In this document: one piece after another, positions 21,094 to 30,581 of the stretch
How the letters are laid out: every line of letters begins with the position of its first letter
Numbering within the stretch: position 1 is the first letter of the stretch
Source: JBEKCP01 sp050014815
GTDB taxonomy: Bacteria; Planctomycetota; Planctomycetia; Pirellulales; Thermoguttaceae
Assembly (NCBI GenBank): GCA_050014815.1
Contig: JBEKCP010000004.1
Coordinates: 1 to 33,594, forward strand
Direction of reading: 5' to 3'
DNA length: 33,594 nt
The notes under the pieces: model-generated
Databases searched by the model: none
What the model saw: the letters and a program-made list of their open reading frames with translations, nothing else
What the model was told of the DNA's origin: nothing
Program-made: the position numbers and the translations under genes

Positions 21094-24000
21094 ATGAGAC
21101 TGGTGGGCACCGCACGTCTGGCCGTCGTGACGACAGCGCTGCTGTGCGCATCGTCCGGCATAGCGCAGCAACCGCCGCCGAAGATCCCCAAGGACCAGAT
21201 CCCCGCCGACATTTCCGCCGAGTTGCGAGCGCTGATCCAGAGGCTCTACGAGCGATCCAACGAGCAGATGTCGGCGATCCGGGCCTTGGAAGCGATGGGC
21301 GACAAGGCCGCCCCGGCGGCCCCGTTCCTGGCCAGCATGCTCGATACGGGCTGGAAGCCCGTTCCCAGTACCGCGGTGAAGGGCCTGATCGGCATCGGCC
21401 GGGCATCGGTGGAGCCGGTCCTGATGACCTTGCAGATAGGCGACATGCGAGCCAAGGGCCGCGCTTGCATCGTTCTGGGGGCGTTGAAGGATCCGCGGGC
21501 CATCCCCCACCTGGTTTCCTCCGCGGACGACCCGGTAGCCTGCGGGGCAGTCCGCAATGCGCTGGCGGCCATCGGCCGGCCGGCACTGGACTTCCTGGTG
21601 CAGCACGCCGCCGACAAGAGCGCGACCACGCGGCGGCGCGTCCTGGCGTGCCTGCCCGCCTTCTCGGACGCGGTTGCCGCGGAAGCGGTCGCCAAGGGGC
21701 TGGGCGATCGGGATGAAGTGGCGCGGCTTGCAGCGCTGGAGGCGTTGGGCGAGATGAGCCGCAGTCTGCGCGGGAAGCCGGGCGCAGCAGCCGCGGCCGT
21801 CCAATCGCAGGTGCTGGCCGCCCTCAAGGATCCGGATCCGCGATTCCGCCGCCTCGCCGTGACGTTGATTGCCGCCGGCGGCGCGGACGGCCAGCCGCTC
21901 GGCGCCTTGCTCGGCGCGCTGGGCGATCCGGACGCGACGGTGCAACTGGAGGCCGTGCAGGCGCTCAGCGGCATCCGCGACGACCGCGCCGTGGACGCCC
22001 TGATCGCGGCCGCGAAGGCGGAAGACGCCGCGGTCCGCGCCGCTGCCGTGCGGGGCCTGCCGCGGACCGGGCCGGAACGCGTCAAGGCGGCGCTGCTCGC
22101 GGCCGTGAAGGACGCCGACCCTCAAGTCCGCGAGCAGGCGCTGGCGGCCCTCGCGGAAAACCCTTCCCCCGAGACGGAGACGCTCCTTATCGCCGCCATG
22201 CGCGACAAGGCGCCGCAAGTCCGCACCCGCGCCGTCGGCCTGCTCGTGCAAATGAAGCACCCGGAATTGATCAACCTGCTCAGCGGCATGTTGACCGACC
22301 AGGACGAAGGGGTGAGGATCGATGCGGTGCGGCGGCTGCACCAGATGGGCAAGCCGGCATTGGACGCGCTGATCAAGGCCGCCGGCAACGACCGGCCCGC
22401 AGTCCGCCGCGAGGCCCTGGACCTGCTGGGCAGGCATCCCGAACCGCGGACGGCCGACATCCTCCTGGCGGCGCTGGGCGACAAAGATTCCGAGGCCCGC
22501 TCGACCGCGCTCGGCGCGCTGACACGGTTCGAGACCGTGAAGCTTTCCAACCTCCAGCCGGTCCGGGACATGGCGAGAGAAGGCGCTCCAAGGCGGGAAA
22601 CGGCCATTGAAATCCTCGGCCAGCAGCGGGACAAGGCCAGCATGCCGGCGTTCGTGGCGGCGGTCCGCGGGCCTCATCCGCCCAGCGCCTTTGCCGCCGT
22701 CCGCGCCCTGGCGCTCATGGGCGCTGACGGGATCGAACCGCTCTTCCAGGCCATCGACCACAGCGACGGCGAGGTCCGGTCCCGCATCGTTGATGCCCTC
22801 GCTCAGATGCGGGATCCGGAGGTCAAGCAGCGGCTGAGCAAGGTGGCGCCGGGCAAGGGCCCGAACATCCGCCCGCCGGCCCCCGAATCGCCGGAACCCC
22901 GCGTCGGGCCGGCCGGCGGCGAGGATTCGCTCTCGGTGGCAGTGCTGGTCCGCGTCGACCAGGAGGCGGAGGAATCGTGCCGCGAGGCCCAGACGGCCAT
23001 CGGAGAGAAGAACTTCGAGAAGGCCGTCAAGCTGCTGCAATCGCTGGCAGGTTCCGAGCAGGGGCGCGGCTTCTGGCGCATGAAGGACGAACCGCGGCGG
23101 ACGACCTCGGTCGCGTGGGCCGCCAATCACTTGCTCGGCACGATGCCCGCCGAGGCGATCGATTCCTACGCGCGGCTCAATGACGCGCCTGCCCGCGCCT
23201 TGTTCGAGCAAGCGCGGCAGGCCGGCAACGAAGGCGACCTGCGGCGCGCTGCCCGCCGGTACTTCCACACGGAGTACGGATACCAGGCGATGGACTTGCT
23301 CGGGGCCACGGCCTTTGACCGCGGCGACTTCCTTGCCGCCGCCCGCGCATGGGAAACCCTATATCGCGAGCACCGCGGCGGGCGTGCCGACCGGCCGGTG
23401 CTGTTGGCCAAGGCGGCCGTGGCGTGCCACCTGGCCGGAGCGAAGGCGCAGGCCGAGGCGTTCCAAAGTGAGCTGAAATCCCGGCATCCGGACGCGCGTG
23501 CCGCCATCGCCGCGGAGCAGGTGCGTCTGACCGATTTCGTGTCGAAGGCCCTTGCAGCGCCGCCCGCGGCCGAAGGCTTGCGCCGCGCGCCGGCGCAAGA
23601 GTGGGCGTCTGCGGCCGGCGCGCCGGACGCCGCGGCCGTCATGCCCGATTGTCCGCCGCCTTGGTCCTACCTCTTTGGTCCCGCCGCCGGGCAGCAGGCG
23701 GGCAACGCGGCGGCCCTGCTGGGCTACACGGGCGGCGGGGGACCGGGTAAACCCTCGATCGGCGCCGCCTGGCCCCGCATCGCCCCGGATCGCGGCCGCC
23801 TGGCCGTGACGGCTTCCCCGTGGGGAGGCCGCAACGTGACCTTCGATTTGCCGGCCATGCTCCATCCGGTAGTGACCGCCGGGCAGGTGTTGTACCGCCG
23901 GCAGGACGAGGTCGCGGTCTGCTCGCTCGAGACCGGCGGGGAACTCTGGAAGACCGCCGGGCTGCCCCTGTACCGCAATCTCAACCCGGCCGCGCTGGCG

Positions 24001-25101
24001 GAGAACCGTTGGCTGCCGTCGGTGGGCGATGCCGGCCGCTACGCCTTGACGGTCGGCGGCGGCCAGGTCTATACCGTCTGCCGTTTCTCATGGATCGACC
24101 CGAACTTGTTCGAGCTGGGCGAGCAGGACGGTGCCGCGGGATCGACTTTGGCCGCCGTGCCGCTGGCCGAGCGCGGGCGCAAGATCGCGTGGGAAGCGGG
24201 CGGCGGCAAAGGGGACGACGACGTGGCCCGCCAGGCGAAGTACCTCGCGGCCCCGACGTACTGCGACGGCCGGCTGTACGTCCTGGCCACTTGTGCCGGC
24301 GCCTATCATGCCCTGTGCTTTGACGCCGGCAGCGGCGCCTTGATCTGGCGGACGCTGATCGGGCCGGTGCCGACGGCTTCAGGCGACGAGCGCCAGTGGA
24401 TGGCCGCCTTCGCGCTGGAGGCCCTTGGCGAGCGCGGCAGTCCGATCACGGTGGCCGACGGCCGCGCCTATCTGATCACGAACTGCGGCGTGGTCGCCGC
24501 CCTGGACGCCGCCACGGGGCAGCCGGTTTGGGGCCACCAGTACGAGAGCACCCTGACCGGCGCGTGGTGGTTGTCGAAGCCGGGCACGCCGATCGCGCAG
24601 AAAGCCTACACCTTCCTGGTCGCCTCGCGGCCGCTGGAACCGGTCAATCCCTTGATCGCCGTCGAGGGCCGCCTCGTCTGTTTGCCGTGCGACGCGACCT
24701 CCGTGTTCGCCCTGGACGCCCAAACCGGCGACCTGCTCTGGCAGACCCCGCGCGAAGCACAGCAGGACCTCTCGGCCGTCGACGACCAGCGCGTGCTGAT
24801 CAGCGGGCCGGACCTGGTGTTCTTGAAGGTCCAGGACGGATCAACCGTGCGCAAGCTGCCGGCGGAGGTGCTGGGCAAACCGGCAGTGACGCCCCGCGCG
24901 GTGTTGGCCGCCGAGCGCGGGGCCATCGTCCGCGTGGACCTCGACACCTACCATGCCGATCGCCTGGCAACCGGCGCCGAGCACGCGATCCTGGGGCGAT
25001 TGATCAGCAGCCAGGGCCGGCTGGTCGCCGCCAACGCGGCAGGGGTGGGGATCTATGCCGGCCCCGACAAGACGCGGAAACCAACGGGGAGCAAACCATG
25101 A
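21094..25101 (+). CDS. Exported HEAT-TPR-PQQ-like beta-propeller protein
   Basis: This 1335-residue protein is taken from ATG 21094, where a signal peptide begins (MRLVGTARLAVVTTALLCASSGIA); the frame is open from 20950 but that would bury it. Residues about 40-585 are tandem HEAT/PBS-lyase-like repeats, for example VLAALKDPDPRFRRLAVTLIAAGG and ALLAAVKDADPQVREQALAALAE. A Pro-rich linker follows. Helical TPR-like pairs (about 613-825) include EKNFEKAVKLLQSLAG and DRGDFLAAARAWETLYRE. Residues about 910-1320 are a PQQ-like propeller with blades such as VAVCSLETGGELWKTAG, VAALDAATGQPVWGHQ and VFALDAQTGDLLWQTP. No cytochrome or dehydrogenase catalytic motif is seen, so it is probably a scaffold that binds other proteins. 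Its stop overlaps the next start (ATGA), implying translational coupling to the MoxR-linked operon. Confidence 0.88.
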   Translation: MRLVGTARLAVVTTALLCASSGIAQQPPPKIPKDQIPADISAELRALIQRLYERSNEQMSAIRALEAMGDKAAPAAPFLASMLDTGWKPVPSTAVKGLIGIGRASVEPVLMTLQIGDMRAKGRACIVLGALKDPRAIPHLVSSADDPVACGAVRNALAAIGRPALDFLVQHAADKSATTRRRVLACLPAFSDAVAAEAVAKGLGDRDEVARLAALEALGEMSRSLRGKPGAAAAAVQSQVLAALKDPDPRFRRLAVTLIAAGGADGQPLGALLGALGDPDATVQLEAVQALSGIRDDRAVDALIAAAKAEDAAVRAAAVRGLPRTGPERVKAALLAAVKDADPQVREQALAALAENPSPETETLLIAAMRDKAPQVRTRAVGLLVQMKHPELINLLSGMLTDQDEGVRIDAVRRLHQMGKPALDALIKAAGNDRPAVRREALDLLGRHPEPRTADILLAALGDKDSEARSTALGALTRFETVKLSNLQPVRDMAREGAPRRETAIEILGQQRDKASMPAFVAAVRGPHPPSAFAAVRALALMGADGIEPLFQAIDHSDGEVRSRIVDALAQMRDPEVKQRLSKVAPGKGPNIRPPAPESPEPRVGPAGGEDSLSVAVLVRVDQEAEESCREAQTAIGEKNFEKAVKLLQSLAGSEQGRGFWRMKDEPRRTTSVAWAANHLLGTMPAEAIDSYARLNDAPARALFEQARQAGNEGDLRRAARRYFHTEYGYQAMDLLGATAFDRGDFLAAARAWETLYREHRGGRADRPVLLAKAAVACHLAGAKAQAEAFQSELKSRHPDARAAIAAEQVRLTDFVSKALAAPPAAEGLRRAPAQEWASAAGAPDAAAVMPDCPPPWSYLFGPAAGQQAGNAAALLGYTGGGGPGKPSIGAAWPRIAPDRGRLAVTASPWGGRNVTFDLPAMLHPVVTAGQVLYRRQDEVAVCSLETGGELWKTAGLPLYRNLNPAALAENRWLPSVGDAGRYALTVGGGQVYTVCRFSWIDPNLFELGEQDGAAGSTLAAVPLAERGRKIAWEAGGGKGDDDVARQAKYLAAPTYCDGRLYVLATCAGAYHALCFDAGSGALIWRTLIGPVPTASGDERQWMAAFALEALGERGSPITVADGRAYLITNCGVVAALDAATGQPVWGHQYESTLTGAWWLSKPGTPIAQKAYTFLVASRPLEPVNPLIAVEGRLVCLPCDATSVFALDAQTGDLLWQTPREAQQDLSAVDDQRVLISGPDLVFLKVQDGSTVRKLPAEVLGKPAVTPRAVLAAERGAIVRVDLDTYHADRLATGAEHAILGRLISSQGRLVAANAAGVGIYAGPDKTRKPTGSKP

Positions 25102-26207
25102 AGGAGCGGTTGCCGTGTGCGGTCCTCTGCGCGTGGGTTCTCGTCCTGGGTTGCCCGGCGGCGCGGGCCGCTGCGCCGCGACCCGCACCCACCAGTGGGT
25201 ACCCGCCGGGTGCCCCGCAACTGCCCGCGCTGATGAATGCCGACATCGTGACGGCCGTCGACAAGGGGCTCGGCTACTTGACCAAGATGCAGCAGCCCGA
25301 CGGCAGCTTTCCCGCAAAATGGGACGGCAAGGGCTATCCGGCCACGATGACCAGCCTGTCTGGATTGGCGCTGATGGCCTCCGGCTCGACGCCCGAGAAA
25401 GGGCCGTACGCCGCGCACCTCAAGAAGGCGATGATCTACCTGCTCGAACTGGGCGAAGCGCACCCGGACGGCCTGATCGCCGGTCCGCTGGAGATGCGCG
25501 CGACGTACGGCCACGGCTTCGCCATGCTGTTCCTGGCGCAGTGTTACGGCGACGAACAGAGCACGGAATACGAGTCGCGGCTGAAGAAGCTGCTGGACCG
25601 GGCCATCTCGTTGGTGGCCCGGGGCCAAAGCCCCAGGGGCGGCTGGCTGTACAGCCCTTTGGGCGGCGGCGACGAGGGCAGCACCACGGCGTGCGTGCTG
25701 CAAGGGCTGCGGGCATGCCGGAACGCGGGAATCAAGGTCCCGCAGACGACCATCGACCGCGCCGTGGATTACATGCGGTTCTGCCAGAACCCCGACGGCG
25801 GCATCTGTTATTCGTCGGCCTTTCGCGGCGCCAGCCGGGTCTCCATTTCCGCCGCCGCCGTGAGCTGCTTCTACTCCGCCGGCATCTATGACCGCCAGGC
25901 CGGGGGCGACAGTCCCGAGTCGGCCATGGTGGAGAAGCTCTGGCGGTACCTGGCCCAGGCCGTCAAGAACGTCGAAGACTACAAGGGCCATTACTGCTAT
26001 CACCACTTTTACTATTCCCAAGCGCAATACGTGCGCGGCGGGCGCGAGTGGGAAGCGTACTACCGCGAGATATCGCGCGATCTGGCGCGGTCGCAAGCCG
26101 CCAATGGAAGCTGGCCGGGCGACGACGTGGGTCCGGTGTACGGCACCGCCGTCGCCTGCACGATCCTGCAACTCCCCTACGGGTACCTGCCGATCTGTGA
26201 ACGTTGA
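25098..26207 (+). CDS. Exported terpenoid-cyclase-fold (prenyltransferase/squalene-oxidase repeat) protein
   Basis: This 369-residue protein starts at the ATG overlapping the previous stop, with GGGGAG upstream. The signal peptide ends in VLGC (Cys19), so it could be a lipoprotein. The rest is an alpha/alpha toroid with QW-like repeats: QQPDGSFPAKWDG, QSPRGGWLYSP, QNPDGGICYSS and QAANGSWPGDD. The fold is shared with squalene cyclases, prenyltransferases and complement-like proteins. The DxDD acid motif of squalene-hopene cyclase is absent, and export argues against terpene chemistry, so binding or an unknown activity is more likely. It is only 39 nt upstream of moxR. Similar proteins are often seen beside MoxR genes in planctomycetes, to my recollection. 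Confidence 0.85.
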   Translation: MKERLPCAVLCAWVLVLGCPAARAAAPRPAPTSGYPPGAPQLPALMNADIVTAVDKGLGYLTKMQQPDGSFPAKWDGKGYPATMTSLSGLALMASGSTPEKGPYAAHLKKAMIYLLELGEAHPDGLIAGPLEMRATYGHGFAMLFLAQCYGDEQSTEYESRLKKLLDRAISLVARGQSPRGGWLYSPLGGGDEGSTTACVLQGLRACRNAGIKVPQTTIDRAVDYMRFCQNPDGGICYSSAFRGASRVSISAAAVSCFYSAGIYDRQAGGDSPESAMVEKLWRYLAQAVKNVEDYKGHYCYHHFYYSQAQYVRGGREWEAYYREISRDLARSQAANGSWPGDDVGPVYGTAVACTILQLPYGYLPICER

Positions 26208-26246
26208 CATCCTAACCTATCCCTCTGTTTCATCAGGAGCCAACCC

Positions 26247-27317
26247 GTGAGCACCGCTGCCTCCCGCCCGCAAGACCTGGACGCCGGCGATATCCAGGCC
26301 GTCGAGAAGCTGGCCGTCGCCTACAAGACGTTGCGAGAGGAATTGGCCCGCGTCATCGTGGGCCAGGAAGAAGTCGTCGAGCAGATGATCATGTGCATCC
26401 TGGCCCGATCGCACGCCATCCTGGAGGGCGTGCCGGGGCTGGCCAAGACGCTGATGATCTCGACGCTGGCCCGCTGCCTGGACCTCCGGTTCCACCGCAT
26501 CCAATTCACGCCCGACCTGATGCCCTCCGACATCACGGGAACGGAAGTGATCCAGGAGGACAAGGCGACGGGGGCGCGGTCGTTCAAGTTCCTGCCCGGC
26601 CCGATCTTCGCCAACGTGATCCTGGCCGACGAGATCAACCGCACGCCGCCGAAGACGCAGGCGGCCCTGCTGGAGGCGATGCAGGAGCGGCAGGTTTCCG
26701 CCGGCGGCCAGCGCTACCCGATGAAGGACCCCTTCTTCGTCCTGGCCACGCAGAACCCCATCGAGCAGGAAGGGACCTACCCGCTGCCGGAGGCCCAGCA
26801 GGACCGCTTCATGTTCAAGATCTTCGTGAAGTACCCGAGCTGGGACGAGGAGCTGGACGTGATCCGCCGCACCACGTCCGACGCGGCCGACGAGGTCAGC
26901 CGCGTGCTGGACGGCGAGACCCTCCTGCGCCTCCAGCATCTCATCCGCCGGATCCCCGCGGCCGACCACGTGCTGGAGTACGCGATGCGGCTGGTGCGGG
27001 CGACGCGAGTGACCGAGCCGGACATCCCGGAATTCATCCGCCAGTACGTCAGTTGGGGCGCCGGCCCCCGCGCGTGCCAGTACCTGGTGTTGGGCGGCAA
27101 GGCGCGGGCGGTGTTGCGCGGATGCTACCACCTTGCGACCGACGACGTCATCGCGGTGGCCGCCCCGGTGCTGCGGCACCGCATCGTCACCAACTTCACG
27201 GCGGACGCCGAGGGGATGACCCCGGACCGGATCGTCGAGCGGCTGGTCGCGACGATCCCCGCCAAGGAAGGCCGGGTCGCGGCCGATCCCCAGGCCGGCG
27301 CCATGTTGCGAAAGTGA
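26247..27317 (+). CDS. MoxR family AAA+ ATPase
   Basis: This 356-residue cytoplasmic ATPase starts at GTG 26247, with AGGAG (26235-26239) spaced 7 nt upstream. It shows Walker A GVPGLAKT (61-68), Walker B VILADE (124-129) and sensor 1 in ATQNP (Asn170). The segment EINRTPPKTQAALLEAMQE is typical of MoxR. The C-terminal lid domain follows. MoxR ATPases act as chaperones that help assemble or activate partner proteins, usually together with a VWA-domain protein encoded next door. Here the DUF58 gene starts 11 nt downstream, and two VWA membrane proteins follow, the expected partners. Confidence 0.97.
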   Translation: MSTAASRPQDLDAGDIQAVEKLAVAYKTLREELARVIVGQEEVVEQMIMCILARSHAILEGVPGLAKTLMISTLARCLDLRFHRIQFTPDLMPSDITGTEVIQEDKATGARSFKFLPGPIFANVILADEINRTPPKTQAALLEAMQERQVSAGGQRYPMKDPFFVLATQNPIEQEGTYPLPEAQQDRFMFKIFVKYPSWDEELDVIRRTTSDAADEVSRVLDGETLLRLQHLIRRIPAADHVLEYAMRLVRATRVTEPDIPEFIRQYVSWGAGPRACQYLVLGGKARAVLRGCYHLATDDVIAVAAPVLRHRIVTNFTADAEGMTPDRIVERLVATIPAKEGRVAADPQAGAMLRK

Positions 27318-27327
27318 GAGGTTACCC

Positions 27328-28284
27328 ATGTCCGACACCGGCCGGAGCAGCGACGAGCTGGGCAAGTACCTGGACCCGAAGATCCTGGCCCGCATCCACC
27401 GCCTGGACCTGCGGACCCGGCTGGTGGTCGAGGGTTTTCTGGCGGGGCTGCACCGGAGCCCGTACCGCGGGTTGAGCGTCGAATTCGCCCAGCACCGCGA
27501 GTATGTGCCCGGCGACGACATCCGCCACGTCGACTGGAAGGTCTACTCCCGCACCGACCGCTATTACATCAAGCAGTACGAGGAGGAGACGAACCTCCGC
27601 TGCACCTTCCTGGTCGACGTTTCGGAGTCGATGAAGTACGCCGGCGTGCTCGGCGGGACGGGGCTCAACAAGTTCCACTACGCCAGCGTGGTTGCCGCCT
27701 CGCTGGCCCTGCTCTTGCTGGGCCAGCAGGACGCCGCGGGACTGGCCACGTTCGACGAAGACCTGGCGGCGTCCGTCCCGCCGTCGGCCAACCCCAACAA
27801 CATCAAGAACATCGTCCATCAATTGGAATTGGCCGCGGACACCCTGAAGGCCAAGACTGCGATCGAGCCGATCTGCCGGAAGCTGGCCGAGACGCTCGGC
27901 CGCCGCGGCATGGTCTGCCTGGTGAGCGACCTCTTTCTGGACGAGGACGAGCTGATGCGCGGCCTGATGCGCCTGACCCACGCCGGCCACGACGTCATGG
28001 TCCTGCAGATCCTCGATGAAGAGGAGCTGACTTTCCCGTTCGAGGGCAACACGCGGTTCCGCGGGCTGGAGCAGATGGGGACGGTCACCGGAGAGCCGCG
28101 CCGGCTGCGCGAAGGCTACTTGGACGCCCTGGGCGAGTTCCTGACCGAGGTCAAGCGGCGGTGCGTGTCCAATCGCATCGGCTACGCGGTGATCAACACG
28201 GCGGACCACCTCGGGGCGGTGCTGGCCGAGTTCCTCAGCCTCCGGCGGGAACGGGCCCACAAAGCGGCGAGCAAGAGGCGATAG
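27328..28284 (+). CDS. DUF58 protein with VWA-like domain
   Basis: This 318-residue protein carries the DUF58 hallmark PGDDIRHVDWK (61-71) followed by SRTDRYYIKQYEEE. A VWA-like fold comes next, with a metal-site motif DVSES (Asp97, Ser99, Ser101). No signal peptide or membrane segment is evident, so it is probably cytoplasmic or at the inner face of the membrane. DUF58 proteins are standard partners of MoxR ATPases and may link them to membrane VWA proteins. GAGAGG before the ATG overlaps the end of the moxR stop region. Spacing on both sides (10 and 14 nt) shows a tight operon. Confidence 0.95.
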   Translation: MSDTGRSSDELGKYLDPKILARIHRLDLRTRLVVEGFLAGLHRSPYRGLSVEFAQHREYVPGDDIRHVDWKVYSRTDRYYIKQYEEETNLRCTFLVDVSESMKYAGVLGGTGLNKFHYASVVAASLALLLLGQQDAAGLATFDEDLAASVPPSANPNNIKNIVHQLELAADTLKAKTAIEPICRKLAETLGRRGMVCLVSDLFLDEDELMRGLMRLTHAGHDVMVLQILDEEELTFPFEGNTRFRGLEQMGTVTGEPRRLREGYLDALGEFLTEVKRRCVSNRIGYAVINTADHLGAVLAEFLSLRRERAHKAASKRR

Positions 28285-28298
28285 AAAGGGAGCCGGCC

Positions 28299-30581
28299 AT
28301 GACTTGGACTGCGATGATTGCGGCTGCCGGCGGGATCTTCGCGCTAGGGCCGATCATCATCCACATCCTCTTCCGCTGGCGGTACCGCACGATCGACTTC
28401 GGCGCCATGCGGTTCCTGCTGGAAAGCCTGCGGCGCAGCCGGCAACGGCTCCGCATGGAGGAATTGATCCTCATTGCGCTGCGGGTCCTGGCGTGCGGGC
28501 TGCTGGGCCTGGCGCTGGCCGACGTGCGCGTGAAGTCGCTGCTGCCCGGCGGGGCCGCCCCCACCGCCCACGTCTTCATCCTCGACGACAGCATGTCGAT
28601 GGCACAGCGCGCCGGCACCTGCTCCTTGTACCAAAAGGCCACGGAGTACGTTGCACACATGATCCGGCACATGGGCGACACCGACCTGGTGGCCATCGTC
28701 TCGGCCACCCGGCCGGACAGCGGCCAGCCGGTCGGCACGCCGGCCCTGGCCCGCGACCTCAAGGAAGAGGACTTCCTCGAGCGGCTTGCCGGCTTGAGGC
28801 CCACGGACCTGCGCGCGAAGTTCCCCCAGGCGATCTCCGCGGCCGCAGACCTGCTGAAATCCCAGAAGGAAGTGTTGGGCAAAGTATACGTGGTCAGCGA
28901 CTTCCGCCGCGTCGATTTCGTCGGGCAGAAGGCGGGCGAGGACCTCCGCAAGGCATTCGAGGGCCTGGTCGGGGAAACCCGGGCGCAATTGTTCCTGCTG
29001 GACTTCGGACTGCCCTCGAAACACAACCTGACCGTGGAGAAGATCACTACTTCCCACAAGCTGATCGTCGCCGGGGCCAGTGTGCCCTTCCAGGTCGCCG
29101 TCCGCAACCACGGCACCGAGGCCGTGGAAAAGGCCCTTCTCTCGGCCCAGGTCGGCGACACCACGCTGCCGGCGATCTCGCTGGGGCCGATCGGGCCGGG
29201 CGCGACGGCCACGGCCGACTTCGAGTACGTCTTTCCCGCCCCGGGTCCGGCCGGCGTGAAGGTCTCGCTTCCCGCCGACGACCTGGCGGCGGACAACGAA
29301 GCGTCGCTGGCCGTCGACGTCCGCGACGCCATGCAGATCCTGGTCCTCGACGAGAACCCCGACGCCGTGGGCCCGGCCAGCGCCTCGTTTTGCCTGGCGG
29401 GCGCCCTGGACCCTTCGGGCAGCGGGGCGTTCAACCAAAGGGTCGCCGTGCGCAGCCTGGAGTCCGTGCCCGAACACGCCTTGCGCGAGTTCGACGTGGT
29501 CTTCATGACCAACATCAAGGCTTTCCGCGGCGTGCCGCAGCCCGACGGCACGCAGTCTTATCCGCAGTTGCAGCTTCTGGAGAAATTCGTCCGCGAGGGG
29601 GGCGGGTTGGGCATCTTTCTCGGCGACCGGACCGACGTGGCGTTCTATAACGGGCCGATGTACGCCGGCGGCGCGGGCCTCAGCCCCTTGCCCCTGGCCG
29701 AAGGCCCTCCACCGGCGATCGACCCGAGCCGGTACCTGCGTTTGCGGCCCGACAGCATCGCCCCCGAGCACATGCTGCGGATATTCACCGGCAAGAGCGA
29801 GCGGTTCACCCGCCTGGTGCGGTTCTACGGTCACGTGCCGGTCGAGCCGGGCGTGTTGCCCAAGCCGGCCGGGCACCATGTACTCATGGTCGACGTCGGC
29901 CCGCCGCAGGTCCTGGCGGCGTTCGAGGACCCGGCCGGCTCGCCTGCCTGCGTCCGCCGGCGCTACGGCAAAGGCCAGGTGATTGTCTGGTACAGCTCGC
30001 CCGACACCCGCTGGACCGACTGGCCCAAAAACCTCACCTTTCTGCCGGTGATGAACGACATGGCGTGGCAGTTGGCCCGCTCGGAGAGCGAAAGCCACCA
30101 CGGGACCGTCGGGGATAAGATCGTTTACCCGGTGCCGCCGCGCCTGGCCGACGCCACCAGCATCAGCCTGAAACTGCCCTCGTACCCGGCCGAGGACGTG
30201 CGCATGCTGCAACCCAGGGGCGAAGGAAGCGAGCGAGTGATTACCTACGCGGCGGCCAACCAGGCGGGGCTGTACGAGATGGCGTTCACGCTGCCCCGCG
30301 GACGGCAAACGGTCCTGTTCTCCCGGCATTTCGACCCCCAGGAAGGCGATCTCGCCAAAGCCACGGAGGACGAAGTGGCCGCGGCCGTGGGCCAGCAGCA
30401 CGCTTACAGCGGCAACCTGGCCCTGGCTGCCGACGCGCTCGAAGACACGTCCCCGCGAAAAGCCTACTGGTGGATGTTCCTCGCCGGCGTACTGGGCGTG
30501 CTGGTGCTGGAGAACTGGCTGGGGCGGGTGTTTGGACACTACGGGAGCACGAGGGAGACGGCGCTCGGCCGCAGGCCATGA
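28299..30581 (+). CDS. BatA-like VWA membrane protein
   Basis: This 760-residue protein opens with a BatA-type N-terminal region: a membrane segment (about 6-24), the motif FRWRYRTIDFGAMRFLL and a second segment (about 56-75). A VWA domain follows with a complete metal-site motif DDSMS (Asp96, Ser98, Ser100). Beyond it lies a CARDB-like beta domain (about 245-345). A domain resembling a class I glutamine amidotransferase fold comes after that (FVREGGGLGIFLGD), without a catalytic Cys. A C-terminal membrane segment is WWMFLAGVLGVLVLENWL. The large middle should face the periplasm. Bat proteins were first named for Bacteroides aerotolerance, but the role in planctomycetes is not established. 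AAAGGGAG precedes the ATG at 28299, and the stop overlaps the next ATG. Confidence 0.9.
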   Translation: MTWTAMIAAAGGIFALGPIIIHILFRWRYRTIDFGAMRFLLESLRRSRQRLRMEELILIALRVLACGLLGLALADVRVKSLLPGGAAPTAHVFILDDSMSMAQRAGTCSLYQKATEYVAHMIRHMGDTDLVAIVSATRPDSGQPVGTPALARDLKEEDFLERLAGLRPTDLRAKFPQAISAAADLLKSQKEVLGKVYVVSDFRRVDFVGQKAGEDLRKAFEGLVGETRAQLFLLDFGLPSKHNLTVEKITTSHKLIVAGASVPFQVAVRNHGTEAVEKALLSAQVGDTTLPAISLGPIGPGATATADFEYVFPAPGPAGVKVSLPADDLAADNEASLAVDVRDAMQILVLDENPDAVGPASASFCLAGALDPSGSGAFNQRVAVRSLESVPEHALREFDVVFMTNIKAFRGVPQPDGTQSYPQLQLLEKFVREGGGLGIFLGDRTDVAFYNGPMYAGGAGLSPLPLAEGPPPAIDPSRYLRLRPDSIAPEHMLRIFTGKSERFTRLVRFYGHVPVEPGVLPKPAGHHVLMVDVGPPQVLAAFEDPAGSPACVRRRYGKGQVIVWYSSPDTRWTDWPKNLTFLPVMNDMAWQLARSESESHHGTVGDKIVYPVPPRLADATSISLKLPSYPAEDVRMLQPRGEGSERVITYAAANQAGLYEMAFTLPRGRQTVLFSRHFDPQEGDLAKATEDEVAAAVGQQHAYSGNLALAADALEDTSPRKAYWWMFLAGVLGVLVLENWLGRVFGHYGSTRETALGRRP

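Noticed and set aside
25098..26207. Squalene-hopene cyclase gene
   Set aside because: About half the usual length, exported, and without the DxDD motif.
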